64,000 bases of DNA from JACMLD01 sp039919885. GTDB taxonomy: Bacteria > Bacteroidota > Bacteroidia > Chitinophagales > Chitinophagaceae. The position numbers and the translations under genes were made by a program. The stretch covers positions 1 to 64,000 of the forward strand of contig JBDSEV010000082.1 of assembly GCA_039919885.1 (NCBI GenBank). Direction: 5' to 3'. Numbering within the stretch: the first letter of the stretch is position 1; every line of letters begins with the position of its first letter. Of this stretch, positions 25,484 through 33,985 are shown one piece after another. Below the pieces are notes generated by a model. It had not been told where the DNA came from, searched no databases, and saw nothing but the letters and a program-made list of their open reading frames with translations.

Positions 25484-26431
25484 ATGGCAGAAGACAAAAT
25501 ACAGATGTTCAGCAACCGGCTTGGCAAAGTTTACCGGCACCTTAGCAAGCAGGCCCGGCGGCAGGGCATCGACTGCTACCGTTTATATGATCGCGACCTG
25601 CCCGAATTTCCACTGATTATAGATATGTACGAAGGGCGCATTTACCTTTCTGAATACAGGGCAAAACACAGCCTTACAGAAGAACAGCATGAAGCATGGC
25701 TGCATCAGAGTTTAGCCGTAATAGCAACGGTTACGCAGGTGCCCGATGAAAAAATTTACCTTAAACAACGCAAACGTAAAACAGACCGGCAGGACCAGTA
25801 CCAGAAAACAGGGGAGGAAATGGAATTTTTTACTGTAAAGGAGGCCGGACTATTATTTAAGGTAAACCTGTCTGATTACCTGGATACCGGATTGTTCCTG
25901 GATCACCGCATCACCCGTGCGATGGTGGGCGCAGCGTCAAAAGATAAGAAATTGCTGAACCTGTTTTGCTACACCGCGTCATTTTCTGTGTATGCCGCAG
26001 CCCATGGTGCATCCGCAGTTGTTTCCGTTGATTTGTCTAAAACATATTTAAGTTGGGCAGCAGATAATTTTACATTGAATGAACTAACTGATGGCGCCCG
26101 TTACCAGTTTGTACATGCTGATGTCTTACAATACCTGGATGAACTGTCGCCGGAAAGTTTTGATATCATCGTGCTTGACCCGCCTACATTTAGCAACAGC
26201 AAGCGCATGAAAGATTTCCTGGACATCCAGCAGGATCACGCTGCACTGATAAACAAATGCATGCGCATATTGTCACCGGGCGGAATACTGTATTTCAGTA
26301 CCAACTATACAAAATTTCAATTGGCGGTGGATCAAATAACGGCATCGTCTGTTGCGGACATTACCAAAATCACCACGCCTTTTGATTTTGAAGGAAAATT
26401 GCGGAGATGGTGTTTTAAGATAATAAAATAA
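25484..26431 (+). CDS. rlmK: Stand-alone RlmK-type 23S rRNA methyltransferase
   Basis: A 315-residue class I S-adenosylmethionine methyltransferase closely matching the C-terminal (RlmK) half of E. coli RlmKL, which makes m7G2069 in 23S rRNA. Matching blocks are MFSNRLGKVYRHLSKQARRQ, DCYRLYDRDLPEF, YLDTGLFLDHR, LNLFCYTASFSVYAAAHGA (motif I), VSVDLSKTYLSWA (motif II) and LDPPTFSNSKRM (motif IV). The N-terminal THUMP plus RlmL half is absent, so here RlmK is encoded alone. It is divergent from the DinB-like gene. RlmI is a less likely alternative. Confidence 0.88.
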   Translation: MAEDKIQMFSNRLGKVYRHLSKQARRQGIDCYRLYDRDLPEFPLIIDMYEGRIYLSEYRAKHSLTEEQHEAWLHQSLAVIATVTQVPDEKIYLKQRKRKTDRQDQYQKTGEEMEFFTVKEAGLLFKVNLSDYLDTGLFLDHRITRAMVGAASKDKKLLNLFCYTASFSVYAAAHGASAVVSVDLSKTYLSWAADNFTLNELTDGARYQFVHADVLQYLDELSPESFDIIVLDPPTFSNSKRMKDFLDIQQDHAALINKCMRILSPGGILYFSTNYTKFQLAVDQITASSVADITKITTPFDFEGKLRRWCFKIIK

Positions 26432-26466
26432 ACAAGCCGGCTTACCACCGGCAATAGCAGTGAGGA

Positions 26467-27069
26467 TTAATTTTTGATCTGTTGTGAGCGCCTCAGCAAC
26501 TGATCATGCAGCTGCATTACTTGGGGCAACAGCGCTTTCTGTTCGTCATTTGTAATGACGGTGTCACAGAGTTTCATTTTTATTACATCATCCATTTGCC
26601 GGTTCAATCGGGCGTTGACTTCTTCCTTGCTAATGTTATCGCGCTTCATGCTACGGTAAATACGCAGTGTCACAGGCGCATAAACACCAATAATATAATC
26701 CAGGTAACGCTGTGAACCACTCTCAAAAATAATGGCTGCTTCTTTTATGGCATATGGCGCGGTTTGCGCGGCCATCCATTTTTCTCCGTCACTAATGGTA
26801 GCCGGATGCACGATAGCCCTAAGCAGGGTAAGCTTTTCATTACACCCAAAAACCGCTGCCGCCAGGTACGCGCGGTTGAGTAACCCGTCTGTATAGACTG
26901 CTTCGCCAAATTGTTTTCGCAGTTGCTTTTTTACGGATTCATCTTCATTCATCAACCGTTTAGCCGCATCATCCGCATGGTAGACAGGTATGCCCAATGT
27001 TGCAAATATGGCCGTTACCGTGCTTTTGCCGCTGCCCATTCCGCCGGTTATTCCAACTCGTAATGCCAT
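26467..27069 (-). CDS. coaE: Dephospho-CoA kinase CoaE
   Basis: The last enzyme of coenzyme A synthesis: phosphorylates dephospho-CoA at the 3' hydroxyl. The 200-residue P-loop kinase starts MALRVGITGGMGSGKST (P-loop GGMGSGKST, residues 9-17), followed by the CoaE segment PVYHADDAAKRLM and LNRAYLAAAVFGC. A longer frame (36 extra codons) is open upstream but is rich in Arg and unlike CoaE. In many Bacteroidota coaE sits after nusB, yajC and a YbbR-type gene; here yajC lies 227 bases upstream and no ybbR is present. Confidence 0.92.
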   Translation of the reverse strand: MALRVGITGGMGSGKSTVTAIFATLGIPVYHADDAAKRLMNEDESVKKQLRKQFGEAVYTDGLLNRAYLAAAVFGCNEKLTLLRAIVHPATISDGEKWMAAQTAPYAIKEAAIIFESGSQRYLDYIIGVYAPVTLRIYRSMKRDNISKEEVNARLNRQMDDVIKMKLCDTVITNDEQKALLPQVMQLHDQLLRRSQQIKN

Positions 27070-27243
27070 TACTATATAATTAATAGTGGAAGGTATGAAA
27101 TTTCTTCGATCGCATTTTCGCTTCACGGTGTTGAAAATCCGCCGGCGAATTAGCCGTAGCGTTTTTTCCCGAATCAAGGCTTTTTAAGGACGCCTGGCTA
27201 TTTCATGTAAATCACGACTGATCATCCTCCCGACACATACAAT

Positions 27244-27273
27244 AAAAAAGTCCCGCACCACCGGCACGGGACT
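27244..27273 (-). terminator. Terminator after yajC
   Basis: A 7-bp stem (AGTCCCG paired with CGGGACT) and on the minus strand a T6 run. It lies 22 bases after the yajC stop and separates the nusB-DUF1573-yajC unit from coaE. Confidence 0.8.
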
Positions 27274-27295
27274 GTATAATTATTTATGGACGATA

Positions 27296-27628
27296 TTATT
27301 TGGCGACCTCAACCGGTTTATTGATAGCCTGGCTCCATTCTATGCTGATAGCACTTTTTTCAATTTTGATATAGCTACCGGGACTTGTTTCCAGCATGAT
27401 GGTAGTGTTATCGTCATTTACTTTATTGATGGTGCCATGGATGCCGGCAATGGTTACCACTTTGGCACCTTTCTGTAAATTTTGCTGAAACTCTTTTGCC
27501 TGTTTCGCTTTTTTTGCCTGGGGGCGAATCATAAACAACCAGAATACCAGAATCATTGCGCCCAATATAAACATCATGGAGGTAGGGTTTTGCGTGCCTG
27601 CCTGTAAAAGGATCGTTGCGTTTGTCAT
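27296..27628 (-). CDS. yajC: Preprotein translocase subunit YajC
   Basis: A 110-residue single-helix membrane protein (MMFILGAMILVFWLFMIRPQAK) that joins SecDF and modulates protein export. The charged helix after the membrane segment and the beta domain VVTIAGIHGTINKVNDDNTTIML are typical YajC features. No secD or secF in this window. It lies downstream of the DUF1573 gene (25 bases apart) and is followed by a terminator, so it ends the nusB transcript. Confidence 0.93.
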   Translation of the reverse strand: MTNATILLQAGTQNPTSMMFILGAMILVFWLFMIRPQAKKAKQAKEFQQNLQKGAKVVTIAGIHGTINKVNDDNTTIMLETSPGSYIKIEKSAISIEWSQAINKPVEVAK

Positions 27629-27653
27629 TTGAAAAGTATTGCTTTTTTAAAAT

Positions 27654-28106
27654 TTACGATTTCTTAATCACCTCTACCGTAAAGGCAACTTCGCTGTTCT
27701 CTGTATTTTTTGTGTTGGCGGATACCGATATGGTTTTATGTTGTTGCCCGCTTTTGCCATTGCTATCAAAAGATCCTTTGATTTCTCCTTCGGCACCCGG
27801 TGCAATCGGTTCTTTTGGGGGATCAGCCACCGTACAACCGCAACTGGGATGCACGCCCTCAATGACAAGTGGCTTTTTGCCGGTATTTCTAAAACGAAAA
27901 GAAACTTCCAGCTTCTGGCCCTCCGCTATTTTACCATAATCTTTTACGGAATCAATCCACTGCATTGTAGTAAGATCGGCAGTATCCTTTTTCTCCTCCG
28001 GCAACGCCATCACCGTTGGCGTTGTATCCTTCACTTCTTTTTTTACCGGGCCGTTACAACTGCTCACTACAATGGCCAGCAGGGCTGATAATAAGATTAA
28101 TCTCAT
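27654..28106 (-). CDS. DUF1573 lipoprotein
   Basis: A 150-residue lipoprotein: signal peptide MRLILLSALLAIVVSSC with the lipidated Cys at 17, then an acidic linker, and a DUF1573 Ig-like beta-sandwich with the recurring phrase VEGVHPSCGCTVADPP and the segment FRFRNTGKKPLVI. DUF1573 proteins are common in Bacteroidota envelopes, but the function is not established. A longer frame is open 25 codons upstream; the shorter start follows a -7 element at 28121-28128. It sits between nusB and yajC. Confidence 0.85.
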   Translation of the reverse strand: MRLILLSALLAIVVSSCNGPVKKEVKDTTPTVMALPEEKKDTADLTTMQWIDSVKDYGKIAEGQKLEVSFRFRNTGKKPLVIEGVHPSCGCTVADPPKEPIAPGAEGEIKGSFDSNGKSGQQHKTISVSANTKNTENSEVAFTVEVIKKS

Positions 28107-28120
28107 AGCGTTGTTTTTTG

Positions 28121-28128
28121 CAAATGTA
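28121..28128 (-). promoter_or_regulatory. -7 element (TACATTTG) for the DUF1573-yajC genes
   Basis: Exact TAnnTTTG on the minus strand, 14 bases before the ATG at 28106. It lies inside the 34-base gap after nusB, so DUF1573 and yajC could be transcribed from their own promoter as well as from nusB. Confidence 0.45.
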
Positions 28129-28140
28129 ATAATTGATTGC

Positions 28141-29070
28141 TTATTTTTTTTTAACAAAAGAAATTTTGTGCATTTGATCATCTTTCAGCAAATCTTTGTG
28201 AATGTTATCCAAAATGCCATTCACAAATTGTCCGCTTTGCGGCGTGCTGTATTCTTTAGCGAGGTCGATATATTCGTTGATGGTGACCTTTGGCGGAATC
28301 GTTTCAAAATACAGAAATTCACACACGCCCATCTGCATCAGGATCATATCCAGCACGGCGATCCTATCCGAATCCCAGTTTTTTAATTTGGGTTTAATAA
28401 GGCCCATGGTCACTTCCTGTTTATCCACCACGGCCTGCAATAATTCTTTTGCAAAAACCAACTTGTCCTTACTGATGATTTCCATAAAGTTAAAAGCGCC
28501 CGGTTTCTGCAGCCAGCTGAGAATCAGCTGGTTTATCACATCGCAGTCATCATCCCAGTTGGTAAAGTATTCTTCCACCTTTTCAACAAAATTTTCATTG
28601 GGCAGCATCAGTGTGCCCAAAATAAATTCCAGCATCTGTTTTTCAGACCGGGTGTCACGACTTTGTTCTGTTATATACACTTTATATTCAGGAGTGGCGG
28701 CAAGTTCCAGGTAAAGTTTCCTTATTTCTTCTTTATCGGCCTGGGTATCCGGCCGGTCTTCTTTGAATGCTTTTTGATAAGAAGGGTCTTCCAGCAATTT
28801 CCAGAGCAGCTCATTGCCGGCAATTTTAATATTAATGTTCAGGTCGGCCTCCGTTGGCAGGTGTTTGGAAGCCTTTTTACGGGCATCTGTTTCTGCATAG
28901 CGCGCTATTTCTGTGAGCACATATACCAGGTATACTAAAAGGCCACGGGTTTGATCAAAATGTTTTTGCAGGATGGTCAATGGTTCACCGGGTTTCATTT
29001 CTCCTTGCGCTGTCTCTGCGGAATAAAGCGTCTGCATTACTTTTACCCGGATGTTTCTTCTACTAATCAT
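28141..29070 (-). CDS. nusB: Transcription antitermination factor NusB (long form)
   Basis: NusB binds NusE and boxA RNA to promote antitermination of rRNA transcription. The 309-residue protein is far longer than E. coli NusB (139 residues); the extra N-terminal region (about 170 residues, starting MISRRNIRVKVMQTLYSAETAQGEMKPG) is typical of Bacteroidota. The C-terminal half has the helical NusB segments, for example NWDSDRIAVLDMILMQMGV and TINEYIDLAKEYSTPQSGQFVNGILD. A -7-like TATCTTCG lies upstream at 29100-29107 on the minus strand. Followed by the DUF1573 lipoprotein and yajC. Confidence 0.92.
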   Translation of the reverse strand: MISRRNIRVKVMQTLYSAETAQGEMKPGEPLTILQKHFDQTRGLLVYLVYVLTEIARYAETDARKKASKHLPTEADLNINIKIAGNELLWKLLEDPSYQKAFKEDRPDTQADKEEIRKLYLELAATPEYKVYITEQSRDTRSEKQMLEFILGTLMLPNENFVEKVEEYFTNWDDDCDVINQLILSWLQKPGAFNFMEIISKDKLVFAKELLQAVVDKQEVTMGLIKPKLKNWDSDRIAVLDMILMQMGVCEFLYFETIPPKVTINEYIDLAKEYSTPQSGQFVNGILDNIHKDLLKDDQMHKISFVKKK

Positions 29071-29371
29071 AGTTATGCCAAGAACTTGTTTTGAGGCAGC
29101 GAAGATAGGGCTTTTAATTGTCTGACACGGAGCGTCAGTCGTTCATCCTTGCTCCAGAATTCCTGCACCTGTTAAAATCAACTTTTTGGGTGGTCAAAAG
29201 CAGGCTTGTTGCCTGGTCATTTCGGTATCAGGCCTCACGGCTTTCCTGCCATAAATGAAAATTTGGCAATTACCGGCACCTGTTAAACGATGAATTACTG
29301 CCAACAAACCGGTTTAAACTGCCAAGAATTCCTTTTTTGCATATTTTATTTCCTTTGGTATGAAATTCGTT

Positions 29372-29379
29372 TAGCTTTG
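29372..29379 (+). promoter_or_regulatory. -7 element (TAGCTTTG) for groES-groEL
   Basis: Exact TAnnTTTG, 46 bases before the groES ATG, giving a leader of about 40 bases. A TTTG lies 14 bases upstream. No CIRCE-type operator is visible; a 10-bp palindrome (AAACCGGTTT, 29306-29315) is further upstream. Confidence 0.5.
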
Positions 29380-29425
29380 CACGCCATTAGAAATTTCTCA
29401 CCAAAAACAAAAAAAATCAACACAT

Positions 29426-29707
29426 ATGGCCAAGAATCTTAAAGTTACCCCATTGCACGACAGGGTAATTGTACGTCCAGCTAAAGCTGAAGAAAAGACA
29501 GCCGGTGGTATCATTATACCTGATACTGCTAAGGAAAAGCCGCAACGCGGAACAGTCGTAGCTGCCGGTCCTGGAAAAAAAGATGAGCCTGTTACCGTTA
29601 AAATCGGGGATACCGTTTTATATGGTAAATATGCAGGTACAGAACTTACAGTAGAAGGCGAAGAATTGCTGATTATGCGCGAAAGCGATATCCTGGCAAT
29701 CGTTTAA
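29426..29707 (+). CDS. groES: Co-chaperonin GroES
   Basis: The 93-residue lid of the GroEL cage. It shows PLHDRVIVRPAKAEEKTAGGIIIPDTAKEKPQ, including the mobile loop, and ends with GEELLIMRESDILAIV. The length is normal. groEL follows 105 bases downstream on the same strand, so the usual groESL operon is present. A hairpin lies in the gap between them. Confidence 0.96.
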   Translation: MAKNLKVTPLHDRVIVRPAKAEEKTAGGIIIPDTAKEKPQRGTVVAAGPGKKDEPVTVKIGDTVLYGKYAGTELTVEGEELLIMRESDILAIV

Positions 29708-29738
29708 AACAGCTATTAGCAGAACGCTATTAGCTGTT
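29708..29738 (+). other. groES-groEL intercistronic hairpin
   Basis: AACAGCTATTAGC and GCTATTAGCTGTT pair along 12 of 13 positions around an AGAAC loop. There is only a short T-run after it (GGTGTTTT), so it looks more like an RNA stability or attenuation element than a full terminator. Confidence 0.5.
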
Positions 29739-29812
29739 GGTGTTTTACCGATGGCCGTAGCGGGAAGCAAATGGTGACTAAATTCATTTCAAAATTTCAA
29801 ATCAAACAAATT

Positions 29813-31447
29813 ATGGGCAAACAAATCTTCTTCGACATTGAAGCCAGAAATAAAATGAAGAAAGGCGTTGACATCCTTGCCAACGCGGTAAAAGTTACAC
29901 TCGGACCAAAAGGCCGTAACGTAGTAATTGAGAAAAAATTTGGCGCACCTGCTGTTACTAAAGATGGTGTAACCGTTGCCAAAGAAATTGAACTGGACGA
30001 CCCTATCGAAAATATGGGTGCGCAGATGGTAAAAGAAGTAGCGTCTAAAACTGCAGACATTGCAGGTGATGGTACTACTACCGCAACCGTTCTTGCTCAG
30101 GCCATCATCAGCGAAGGTTTAAAGAATGTTGCTGCAGGTGCCAACCCAATGGATCTGAAACGCGGTATTGACAAAGCAGTTGCCCGCGTTGTGGAAAACC
30201 TGAAAGCACAGTCGCAGACAATAGGTAACGACAGCAAAAAAATTCAGCAGGTTGCTTCTATTTCTGCAAACAATGATGAAACAATCGGTAAGCTGATTGC
30301 AGAAGCATTTGCGAAAGTGGGTAAAGAAGGTGTTATCACCGTGGAAGAAGCAAAAGGTACCGATACTACAGTTGATGTAGTAGAAGGTATGCAGTTTGAC
30401 CGTGGTTATATCTCCCCTTACTTTGTTACCAACAGCGAGAAGATGGAAGTTGAATTGCAGAACCCTTACATTCTTATTTATGATAAGAAGATCTCTGCCA
30501 TGAAAGACATCCTGCACATATTGGAGAAAGTTGCCCAGAGCAGCCGTCCGTTGGTTATCATTGCTGAAGACCTGGAAGGTGAAGCATTGGCTACACTGGT
30601 TGTAAATAAATTACGTGGCACGTTGAAAGTGGCAGCTGTGAAAGCACCTGGCTTTGGCGACCGCAGAAAAGAAATGTTGCAGGATATCGCAATCCTTACT
30701 GCAGGCACTGTTATCAGTGAAGAATTGGGTTTCAAATTAGAAGATACAGACTTAACAAAATTAGGCCAGGCTTCTTCTATTACCATTGATAAAGACAACA
30801 CCATTGTTGTTGGCGGCAAGGGTAAAAAACCTGAGATTACTGCACGTGTTAACCAGATTAAAGCGCAGATTGAAAATACAACTTCAGATTACGATAAGGA
30901 AAAATTGCAGGAACGCCTTGCTAAATTAAGCGGTGGCGTGGCTGTATTGTACATAGGTGCTGCTACTGAAGTGGAAATGAAAGAGAAGAAGGATCGTGTA
31001 GACGATGCTTTACACGCTACAAGGGCGGCCGTTGAAGAAGGTATCGTTCCGGGTGGTGGTGTTTCTTTCATTCGTGCTACAGAATCACTTGAGAAGTTCA
31101 AAGGCCTGAATGAAGATGAGACAACTGGTATTGCTATCGTTAAGAGAGCAATTGAAGAACCACTTCGCCAGATTGTAATCAACAGCGGCATTGAAGGTTC
31201 TATTGTTGTTCAGAAAATCAAAGAAGGTAAAGGTGATTTTGGTTTCAATGCACGTACTGAAGTGTATGAAAACTTACTGAAAGCTGGTGTTATCGATCCT
31301 ACTAAAGTTACCCGCATTGCTTTGGAAAATGCAGCGTCAATTGCAGGTATGTTGTTAACTACAGAATGTGTAGTTGCTGACAGGCCTAAGAAAGAAGAAG
31401 CAGGTCATAGCCATGGCGCACCTGATATGGGTGGCATGGGATATTAA
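29813..31447 (+). CDS. groEL: Chaperonin GroEL
   Basis: The 544-residue Hsp60 subunit that forms the double-ring folding cage. It begins MGKQIFFDIEARNKMKKGVD and holds VKVTLGPKGRNVVIEK and DGVTVAKEIEL, the ATP site AGDGTTTATVLAQ with the catalytic Asp, and the C-terminal GGMGY tail. The standard length and single-copy operon with groES make the call secure. A longer frame starts 42 bases upstream at a GTG-like codon; the ATG at 29813 matches GroEL N-termini. A strong terminator follows. Confidence 0.97.
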   Translation: MGKQIFFDIEARNKMKKGVDILANAVKVTLGPKGRNVVIEKKFGAPAVTKDGVTVAKEIELDDPIENMGAQMVKEVASKTADIAGDGTTTATVLAQAIISEGLKNVAAGANPMDLKRGIDKAVARVVENLKAQSQTIGNDSKKIQQVASISANNDETIGKLIAEAFAKVGKEGVITVEEAKGTDTTVDVVEGMQFDRGYISPYFVTNSEKMEVELQNPYILIYDKKISAMKDILHILEKVAQSSRPLVIIAEDLEGEALATLVVNKLRGTLKVAAVKAPGFGDRRKEMLQDIAILTAGTVISEELGFKLEDTDLTKLGQASSITIDKDNTIVVGGKGKKPEITARVNQIKAQIENTTSDYDKEKLQERLAKLSGGVAVLYIGAATEVEMKEKKDRVDDALHATRAAVEEGIVPGGGVSFIRATESLEKFKGLNEDETTGIAIVKRAIEEPLRQIVINSGIEGSIVVQKIKEGKGDFGFNARTEVYENLLKAGVIDPTKVTRIALENAASIAGMLLTTECVVADRPKKEEAGHSHGAPDMGGMGY

Positions 31448-31451
31448 GTTG

Positions 31452-31477
31452 TAAGTAATAAGTTTTAAGTAATAAGT
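31452..31477 (+). repeat. Direct repeat after groEL
   Basis: TAAGTAATAAGT occurs twice (31452-31463, 31466-31477) with two bases between copies, just before the groEL terminator. Low-complexity A/T/G sequence of unclear role. Confidence 0.6.
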
Positions 31478-31478
31478 A

Positions 31479-31512
31479 ACTCCCGCAGTTTATACCTGCG
31501 GGAGTTTTTTTT
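31479..31512 (+). terminator. Terminator after groEL
   Basis: A 9-bp stem (ACTCCCGCA paired with TGCGGGAGT), 9-base loop, then a run of eight T. Confidence 0.92.
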
Positions 31513-31587
31513 AAACAATGGGCTGGAAAAGCCAAACAGACGTATTTCGTTTTATAACCTATCACTTAGAAAATACAACTTTCTTCG

Positions 31588-31595
31588 TACCTTCG
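31588..31595 (+). promoter_or_regulatory. -7-like element (TACCTTCG) for the ABC-F gene
   Basis: A TAnnTTCG variant of the -7 box, 28 bases before the ATG at 31624. Confidence 0.3.
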
Positions 31596-31623
31596 CAGCT
31601 TCAAAAAAATAAGGACACTACAA

Positions 31624-33249
31624 ATGATTAGCGCAAGAAATATAACCCTCGCTTATGGCAAAAGGGTGCTGTTTGACGAAGTGAATATTAATTTCATAAA
31701 AGGGAATTGTTACGGCGTTATTGGTGCAAATGGCGCAGGCAAAAGTACCTTTCTGAAAATACTGAGTGGCGAGATAGAACCCAACAAGGGAGCTGTGGAG
31801 ATTACACCTGGCGAACGCCTCGCCGTGTTAAAGCAAAACCAGTTTGAATTTGACCAGATAACAGTGCTGAATACGGTGATGATGGGTCACTCCAAGCTCT
31901 GGAAAATTATGCAGGAGCGCGAGAAAATTTATGCCCTGGCAGACTTTACCGAGGAAGATGGCATGCGGGCCGGCGAGCTTGAAGGCGAATTTGGTGAAAT
32001 GGGTGGTTATACCGCCGATAGTGATGCAGCCACACTATTAAGTGAGCTGGGAGTACTGGAAGAGTACCATCAAATGCTGATGAAAGACATCCCTGGTAAT
32101 TTGAAATTGCGGGTGCTACTCGCCCAATCATTGTTTGGTAACCCCGATATATTATTATTGGATGAGCCTACCAACGGCCTCGATATCGAAACCATTGGAT
32201 GGCTGGAAAATTTCCTGGCCGATTATGAAAATATTGTATTGGTGGTGAGCCATGACCGTCACTTCCTCGATTCGGTTTGTACCCACGTGGCCGATGTAGA
32301 CCGCTCGAAAATAAAAGTGTTTACCGGTAACTATAGCTTCTGGTATGGCTCTTCCCAGTTAGCATCCCGGCAGATTGGAGAAAAGAATAAAAAGACAGAA
32401 GAGAAACGCCAGGCTTTACTGGATTTCATCGCCCGTTTCAGTGCCAATGCCTCGAAAAGCAAACAGGCTACTTCCCGCAAAAAAGCGCTGGAGAAGTTAA
32501 CGATTGATGAAATCGAACCCAGTAACCGTAAATATCCGGGTATCATATTCCAGCCACTACGAGATGTAGGCAACCAGATACTGAATATTGAAAAGTTAGG
32601 CAAATCGGTTGACGGACGTGTTCTATTCAACGACGTTAGTTTTACCGTCAACAAAGGCGATAAGATTGCCCTGCTTAGCAAAGACGCTTTGGCAGTAACG
32701 GCATTTTTTAATATCATCAGCGATGAAGCTACAGCCGACAAAGGCAAATACGAATGGGGTACTACCGTTACCAAAGCTTACCTGCCGCAGGAGAACAGCC
32801 AGTATTTTCAGAATAACCTGAGCCTGATGGATTGGTTACGCCAGTACGTGCCGGCGCATGTAACGGATGCAGATGAGCCTTTTTTACGCGGTTTCCTGGG
32901 TAAAATGTTGTTCAGCGGCGATGATGTAATGAAAAAAACCGGCGTGCTGAGCGGTGGAGAAAAAGTGCGTTGCATGCTCAGTCGCATGATGTTGCAAAAC
33001 CCAAATGTGGTTTTACTTGATCAGCCCACCAATCACCTTGATTTGGAAAGCATACAAAGCTTCAATGAAAATATTTCCGAATTCAAAGGAATTGTGTTGC
33101 TGACCAGTCATGACCACACATTTATGCAAACCACTGCCAACCGGATTATTGAAATTACGCCGAGAGGTATTATTGACAGGCTCACTACGTTTGATGAGTA
33201 CCTGGCAGACGACAGGGTGAAACAATTGAAAGAAGAATTGTATAGATAA
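31624..33249 (+). CDS. ABC-F family ATPase, YbiT/EttA-like, with one degenerate ATP site
   Basis: A 541-residue cytoplasmic protein of two ABC domains joined by a charged linker, without membrane segments; ABC-F proteins act on the ribosome. Domain 1 has Walker A GANGAGKST (34-42) and Walker B ILLLDEPTNGLD. Its signature is degenerate (IPGNLKLR, about 156-163). Domain 2 has an intact signature LSGGEK (442-447), but its Walker A position (about 352-360) reads SKDALAVT, and its Walker B is VVLLDQPTNHLD with Gln for the catalytic Glu. The three changes all lie in one composite ATP site, leaving the other intact. The ribosomal role is inferred from the family. Confidence 0.9.
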   Translation: MISARNITLAYGKRVLFDEVNINFIKGNCYGVIGANGAGKSTFLKILSGEIEPNKGAVEITPGERLAVLKQNQFEFDQITVLNTVMMGHSKLWKIMQEREKIYALADFTEEDGMRAGELEGEFGEMGGYTADSDAATLLSELGVLEEYHQMLMKDIPGNLKLRVLLAQSLFGNPDILLLDEPTNGLDIETIGWLENFLADYENIVLVVSHDRHFLDSVCTHVADVDRSKIKVFTGNYSFWYGSSQLASRQIGEKNKKTEEKRQALLDFIARFSANASKSKQATSRKKALEKLTIDEIEPSNRKYPGIIFQPLRDVGNQILNIEKLGKSVDGRVLFNDVSFTVNKGDKIALLSKDALAVTAFFNIISDEATADKGKYEWGTTVTKAYLPQENSQYFQNNLSLMDWLRQYVPAHVTDADEPFLRGFLGKMLFSGDDVMKKTGVLSGGEKVRCMLSRMMLQNPNVVLLDQPTNHLDLESIQSFNENISEFKGIVLLTSHDHTFMQTTANRIIEITPRGIIDRLTTFDEYLADDRVKQLKEELYR

Positions 33250-33290
33250 TACACCGATAACAGGCCTGGGTTATTTGCCGGGCCGCTGAA

Positions 33291-33323
33291 AAAAATCCTA
33301 CCCATTGTGGTAGGATTTTTTTT
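33291..33323 (+). terminator. Terminator after the ABC-F gene
   Basis: A 12-bp stem (AAAAATCCTACC paired with GGTAGGATTTTT), loop CATTGT, ending in a T-run. Confidence 0.92.
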
Positions 33324-33424
33324 GCGCTGCTGCTGATAGCCCATGTTGTGAAGAATTTATGGCGCCTGCCTGGATAAATTTCTCATCGGAATGACGTAAA
33401 TTAACCGGTAGAAAATGTCTCGCT

Positions 33425-33841
33425 ATGTTTCCGGTAACAAATACATGTGCTTCAAATATTAAACCGCTTACAGCTGCCGGGAAACAAAAAGCACTGCTGC
33501 TTATAAAAGAATATGTAGAAAGCTATAAAGGCAGGGACGTGGTTATCAGTGAAAATAAACTGTCTTTTAAAGCCAGTTTTTTTTCTGAACGGAATAATAA
33601 GTTTTCGGGAATCACCAGGGGGATATTTTCCCTTTCAGATAGTGGCAAAATTATTTTTAAGTTTTACATGTACGGTATTCTCCTTGGGCTTGGAATTATC
33701 ATTGCAATGGTAGTTTTTTTGCATAAGATTGTCATGGGTACCGTAATGGCCATAATTTTTGTTTTTGGTAACTGGTTTTTTGCCCCTTTTAAATTTAAGC
33801 GGACGACCAGTCAATTAGCTGAAAAAATTAATAGGTTATGA
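33425..33841 (+). CDS. Hypothetical protein with two C-terminal membrane helices
   Basis: A 138-residue protein. The first half is soluble and basic. Two helices follow (FYMYGILLGLGIIIAMVVFL and MGTVMAIIFVFGNWFF), then a short basic tail FKFKRTTSQLAEKINRL. No known family, catalytic motif or signal peptide. It stands alone between a terminator and the amidohydrolase gene. Confidence 0.55.
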   Translation: MFPVTNTCASNIKPLTAAGKQKALLLIKEYVESYKGRDVVISENKLSFKASFFSERNNKFSGITRGIFSLSDSGKIIFKFYMYGILLGLGIIIAMVVFLHKIVMGTVMAIIFVFGNWFFAPFKFKRTTSQLAEKINRL

Positions 33842-33985
33842 AAAACTACCGTTTTTCGTTAGTCTGTTGACCGCAAATCCTGCTTCGTACTCACTTGTTA
33901 CCAATTTTTCGATTGGGGCGTCGGCAACTTCGTAGTTTTTATTGATTTCCACTTTTGCTTTCCTTATCTTCCTAAAAACATATAC

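Noticed and set aside
26436..26452. Terminator between rlmK and coaE
   Set aside because: Only a 5-bp GCCGG/CCGGC stem without a T-run; too weak to call.
29150..29425. CIRCE-type heat-shock operator before groES
   Set aside because: No TTAGCACTC-N9-GAGTGCTAA inverted repeat is present; only a short unrelated palindrome.
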